From the NCBI GenBank assembly GCA_902803245.1, contig CADCPJ010000374.1, positions 1 through 12,468 of the forward strand: a stretch of DNA of 12,468 nucleotides, given 5' to 3'. This document shows positions 10,112 through 12,468 of the stretch, piece after piece (the stretch's first letter is position 1; the number at the start of each line of letters is the position of its first letter). The notes below the pieces were generated by a model. It had not been told where the DNA came from. It saw only the letters and a list, made by a program, of their open reading frames with translations, and did not search any database. Position numbers and translations under genes: made by a program. Origin of the DNA: an uncultured Lachnospiraceae bacterium (GTDB lineage: Bacteria; Bacillota; Clostridia; Lachnospirales; Lachnospiraceae).

Positions 10112-10165
10112 CATTTATAAATGGTTAACCCCGGGATTTCCCGGAGGCGGTCCGCCGGGTTAACC
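10112..10165 (+). promoter_or_regulatory. Structured intergenic element before the Crh-like gene
   Basis: A perfect 12-base palindrome CATTTATAAATG (10112-10123) abuts a larger dyad. Arms GGTTAACCC (10123-10131) and GGGTTAACC (10157-10165) pair exactly. Between them lie two small hairpins: CGGG/CCCG (10132-10135 with 10140-10143) and GGCG/CGCC (10046-type stem at 10146-10149 with 10153-10156). The RNA could therefore form a compact three-way junction. Alternatively the outer arms could extend to about 11 bp with one bulged C. No U tract follows, so it is not an ordinary terminator. It might act as an mRNA structure, a processing site or an operator; the function is unknown. Confidence 0.5.
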
Positions 10166-10221
10166 GCATATAGGGAAGACGGGATGGCCCTTAAAGCGGG
10201 CGTCATTTCGTTAACAACTAT

Positions 10222-10227
10222 AGGAGG
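10222..10227 (+). promoter_or_regulatory. Ribosome binding site of the Crh-like gene
   Basis: AGGAGG lies ten bases before ATG 10238. It selects this start over an in-frame ATG at 10121, which would translate the structured dyad into a peptide without family resemblance. Confidence 0.8.
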
Positions 10228-10237
10228 TTCAAGGAAG

Positions 10238-10495
10238 ATGACAAAGAGGGAAATCACGGTCCGGCTCGATGGAGGGCTCGAGACAAGACCTGTCGCGCTG
10301 CTGGTTCAGATGGCCAGCCAGTTTCAGAGCGATGTCTACGTGGAGTCCGAAAACCGCCGCGTCAATGCCAAGAGCATCATGGGCATGATGACCTTGGGGC
10401 TCGATGCAGGATCGGAAGTGACTGTATCAGCGAATGGCTCGGACGAGATGGAGGCTATGGACCGGATTGAAGCCTATCTTACCCGGAGAGCCTGA
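10238..10495 (+). CDS. crh: Crh-like HPr paralogue with Glu at position 15
   Basis: An 85-residue protein of the HPr fold. HPr carries phosphate on His15 in the sugar phosphotransferase system and, when phosphorylated on Ser46 by HPrK, acts with CcpA in carbon catabolite repression. Here residues 13-18 read GLETRP where HPr has GLHARP, so the active-site His is replaced by Glu15. The Ser46 region is intact: VNAKSIMGMM (42-51), with Ser46 at exactly the expected number. B. subtilis Crh likewise lacks His15 (Gln there), keeps Ser46, and follows whiA, so position and sequence both point to Crh rather than a transport HPr. It should not accept phosphate from enzyme I and is probably regulatory. 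ATG 10238 is supported by AGGAGG and by matching Crh/HPr length. A terminator follows. The alternative name is HPr-family phosphocarrier-like protein; no HPrK gene is in the window. Confidence 0.9.
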   Translation: MTKREITVRLDGGLETRPVALLVQMASQFQSDVYVESENRRVNAKSIMGMMTLGLDAGSEVTVSANGSDEMEAMDRIEAYLTRRA

Positions 10496-10541
10496 GGAAG
10501 AGGCTTAAATGCTTTTTTAAGAAAATCAGAATCTGATAAAG

Positions 10542-10570
10542 GAGCCGGGAGCGCATCCCGACTCTTTTTT
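10542..10570 (+). terminator. Intrinsic terminator after the Crh-like gene
   Basis: GAGCCGGGA (10542-10550) and TCCCGACTC (10556-10564) pair at eight of nine positions around a five-base loop, and six T follow (10565-10570). This is a strong Rho-independent terminator closing the run that ends with the Crh-like gene. Confidence 0.9.
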
Positions 10571-10653
10571 ATGCAAAAGCCGTTTTCCTCCCGCGCGAAA
10601 TTCCCCGCTGCCTTAAGGAAGGCGCATGCCGCGATCTCCTTGGACTACTGCAC

Positions 10654-10682
10654 TTGTCAGAGCAAAGGGAATCGTCTATAAT
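10654..10682 (+). promoter_or_regulatory. SigmaA-type promoter for the GNAT gene
   Basis: TTGTCA (10654-10659) and a perfect TATAAT (10677-10682) are separated by exactly 17 bases. It follows directly after the terminator, as expected for a new transcription unit. A start site about seven bases after the -10 box would fall at A10689, only three bases before the ATG at 10692. Confidence 0.8.
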
Positions 10683-10691
10683 AGGTTCATC

Positions 10692-11450
10692 ATGGCGGAC
10701 GATATGAAGATGATAGAGGATCTGTCTCTCAATGCCTGGCCGAGTTATCAGATGCAGGTATATGATGGATGGATACTCCGCTTTTCTTATTTTTATACAC
10801 ACAGGACCAACTGCGCAGAGCAGATCGGTGCCTCTACACTGCCGCTCGGAGAGAAGATCCGCTACGCGGAGTGGGTCTACCGGAAGTGGAGATCTCCTAC
10901 AGTCTTTAAGATATCCCCCGTCGGGGATCCGGCGCTGGACTCCCTCCTGGAGGCGGGAGGGTACCGGATAGAGCACGCGACGACTGTGATGACCAGGAGC
11001 TTTGCGGAATCTCCTGCGTGCAGGGAGGGGAACGCCGGGTGCGAGCTCCTCTTGAGGGACCGGGTGGATGACGAGTGGATCAGAGCTCTCTTTGCCCTGA
11101 AGGGGGAGACGCCCGACATTCACAGGAAGATTGTTCCGAAGATGTACGACGCGATTCCCATGGATGAGATTGCGGTCAGTGCGGTCAGCGGCGGCAAGGT
11201 GATCGGAACGGGGCTTGGCATTCTGGACCGCGGATATGTCGGCGTCTACGCGATTCATGTGGACAGCGCGCACCGGCGCAGGGGAATTGCTTCACAAATA
11301 GTAGGGACGATACTGTCGGAGGCGGAAAAAAAGGGTGCCGGAGCTGCCTATCTGCAGGTGGTCTCGGACAACGCTGCGGCGAAAGCGCTTTACCGCACAT
11401 ACGGCTTCAGGGACAGCTACCGGTATTATTTTCGGGTAAAGGGTATTTGA
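10692..11450 (+). CDS. GNAT-family N-acetyltransferase
   Basis: A 252-residue protein with a typical acetyl-CoA-binding GNAT domain in its C-terminal half: VYAIHVDSAHRRRGIASQIV (185-204) holds the RRRGIA pyrophosphate-binding loop, and LQVVSDNAAAKALYRTYGF (221-239) is the common closing motif. The N-terminal part (LSLNAWPSYQMQVYDGWILRF, 11-31) resembles the extra domain of a GNAT subgroup opening with LSLNAWP; I know no substrate for it. I chose ATG 10692 because the in-frame ATG at 10626 lies upstream of the promoter and could not be in its transcript. In-frame ATGs at 10704 and 10710 are possible and would fit the family equally, with an mRNA leader of about 15-21 bases. No good ribosome site precedes any of these. 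It forms its own transcription unit. The substrate could be an amine, antibiotic, or protein N-terminus. Confidence 0.88.
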   Translation: MADDMKMIEDLSLNAWPSYQMQVYDGWILRFSYFYTHRTNCAEQIGASTLPLGEKIRYAEWVYRKWRSPTVFKISPVGDPALDSLLEAGGYRIEHATTVMTRSFAESPACREGNAGCELLLRDRVDDEWIRALFALKGETPDIHRKIVPKMYDAIPMDEIAVSAVSGGKVIGTGLGILDRGYVGVYAIHVDSAHRRRGIASQIVGTILSEAEKKGAGAAYLQVVSDNAAAKALYRTYGFRDSYRYYFRVKGI

Positions 11451-11532
11451 GGACTGTTGAAAATCGGAGGGTTTGGGGCGGCGCGCGGCCTGCCTGCATT
11501 CCCGGATACCCGTGTGATATGGAGATGTTGAA

Positions 11533-12456
11533 ATGGAATTCTTGAGGCTATTGGCCGAAATCAGAAATCCGGCTCTGGACCGGATTATGCTGGCAATCAG
11601 TTATCTGGGCACCCCGTATGTGATGCTCGGCATTTTTATCCTGTTTTATCTTATTATCGACAAAGAAGAGGCGTACGGCATAGGCTTTTCCTTCTGCTTT
11701 TCCTGCCTGTTCTGCCAGGCGGCGAAAGTGGTCGCCCGCGTCCCGCGTCCGTGGAATCTCGACACTTCCTTTGAACCGGTTCCGGAAGCGGTGCCCTCCG
11801 CAACCGGATACTCATTCCCCAGCGTTCACACCCAGAGCGCGGCATCGATCCTGGGGTCGGTCTTCTATTATAATAAGAAGCGGGTTGTGAGGATTGTCAC
11901 TGCTGTTCTCATTGCCCTGATCGGATTTTCGAGAATGTACCTGGGCTGCCACACACCTGTGGATGTGCTTGCCGGCCTTTTGGCGGGAATCCTGATCTCC
12001 GCCATATCCTGGTACTTCTGGAACAAGGTGAGAAAGGAGAGGAGACCTCCCGACATGCTCGCGTTCTTTCTCCTGGCTTTCGGAATCCTTCTGATCTTCC
12101 TTGCATCCGCCCTTCTCTTCAATGCGACCATCGATTACGCGAATGCCGCGGACAGCTTTAAGATGGCCGGCGTATCCATCGGGCTTGCTGTGGCGATGTT
12201 TGTGGAGCCGAGGGCTCTCCGGTTCTCTGTCGAAGGCACGATCCTGAAGAAGATTCTCCGCTTCGCGATTGGATTAGGGGGGCTTTTGCTCGTCTCTGCT
12301 GCCATCAAGGCGATTCCCACATCGACCTCCATCCCGCTTCTCGTGATCCGCTATGCGCTGATGCTTCTCTATATCACGCTGTGTACTCCGTGGATCTGCC
12401 TCAAGACCGGGCTCATGGAGACGAAGCAGGCGGCGCTTCGCACACCGAAGATCTGA
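11533..12456 (+). CDS. PAP2-family membrane phosphatase
   Basis: A 307-residue polytopic membrane protein with the three phosphatase motifs of the PAP2 (type 2 phosphatidic acid phosphatase) superfamily: Lys65-X6-Arg72-Pro73 (KVVARVPRP), PSVH (96-99, in place of the common PSGH), and Ser133-Arg134-X5-His140-X3-Asp144 (SRMYLGCHTPVD). The catalytic histidines are His99 and His140. Membrane helices appear at about 25-45, 118-138, 142-163, 173-197 and further along the C-terminal half, which extends beyond the minimal domain. Members act on undecaprenyl pyrophosphate, phosphatidic acid or related lipid phosphates, and the sequence does not tell which. GGAG (11521-11524) is eight bases before ATG. 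The 82-base gap after the GNAT gene shows no clear terminator or promoter, so cotranscription with it is possible. Confidence 0.93.
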   Translation: MEFLRLLAEIRNPALDRIMLAISYLGTPYVMLGIFILFYLIIDKEEAYGIGFSFCFSCLFCQAAKVVARVPRPWNLDTSFEPVPEAVPSATGYSFPSVHTQSAASILGSVFYYNKKRVVRIVTAVLIALIGFSRMYLGCHTPVDVLAGLLAGILISAISWYFWNKVRKERRPPDMLAFFLLAFGILLIFLASALLFNATIDYANAADSFKMAGVSIGLAVAMFVEPRALRFSVEGTILKKILRFAIGLGGLLLVSAAIKAIPTSTSIPLLVIRYALMLLYITLCTPWICLKTGLMETKQAALRTPKI

Positions 12457-12462
12457 CTGCCC

Positions 12463-12468
12463 GGAGGA
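12463..12468 (+). promoter_or_regulatory. Possible ribosome binding site of a gene beyond the window
   Basis: The last six bases are GGAGGA, just after the PAP2 stop. They may be the ribosome site for a next gene that starts outside the window. The downstream sequence needed to confirm this is missing. Confidence 0.3.

Noticed and set aside
10121..10237. N-terminal extension of the Crh-like gene from an upstream ATG
   Set aside because: It would translate the structured dyad into residues unlike any HPr, and the AGGAGG at 10222 clearly directs initiation at 10238.
10626..10691. N-terminal extension of the GNAT gene
   Set aside because: The upstream ATG lies before the promoter's -35 box, so it would not be in the transcript, and the extra residues do not look like the family.

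Overview
This window looks like a GC-rich Clostridia chromosome, most likely from Lachnospiraceae or a close relative. The evidence is Firmicutes-type gene order (valS-folC; murB-rapZ-whiA-HPr-like gene), AGGAGG-type ribosome binding sites, a sigmaA-type promoter, a type-II MurB and a Crh-like HPr paralogue. All genes are on the + strand, packed tightly and often overlapping. I see no rRNA or tRNA gene, insertion sequence, CRISPR array or phage gene. This is mostly core-genome sequence with a few unusual small elements.

Layout. (1) 1-1480: the C-terminal tail of an unidentified upstream protein, made of Gln/Ala/Ser heptads coded by a 21-bp tandem repeat, overlaps by 4 bases a TelA/YceH-type toxic-anion-resistance gene. 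The partner is probably XpaC-like, judged only from known gene pairing. (2) 1502-5613: valS and folC, each preceded by a related TGACA...TGTCA hairpin. (3) 5610-8148: an overlapping chain of a 50-residue unknown protein, a zinc-ribbon/TPR/membrane protein of unknown role, and murB. With folC these form one run joined by ATGA or similar overlaps, so they are probably translationally coupled. (4) 8266-10495: rapZ, whiA and a Crh-like gene, ending in a clear intrinsic terminator (10542-10570). (5) 10654-11450: a separately transcribed GNAT acetyltransferase with a near-consensus promoter so close to the start codon that the mRNA would be almost leaderless. (6) 11533-12456: a PAP2-family membrane phosphatase.

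How the genes fit together. ValRS charges tRNA-Val. FolC makes (poly)glutamylated folate. MurB completes UDP-MurNAc for peptidoglycan, and the linked RapZ, WhiA and Crh-like proteins are regulators that in Firmicutes connect envelope precursor supply, cell division and carbon status. The PAP2 protein may act on lipid phosphates or undecaprenyl pyrophosphate at the membrane. The zinc-ribbon/TPR protein spans the membrane between folate and murein genes and may be an envelope-associated scaffold; this is inference.

Most worth a second look: the Crh-like protein, which has Glu at the position of the HPr active-site His15 while keeping Ser46; the compact multi-stem inverted repeat between whiA and that gene; the near-leaderless GNAT gene; the unknown small-protein plus zinc-ribbon/TPR pair; and the two related hairpins flanking valS.
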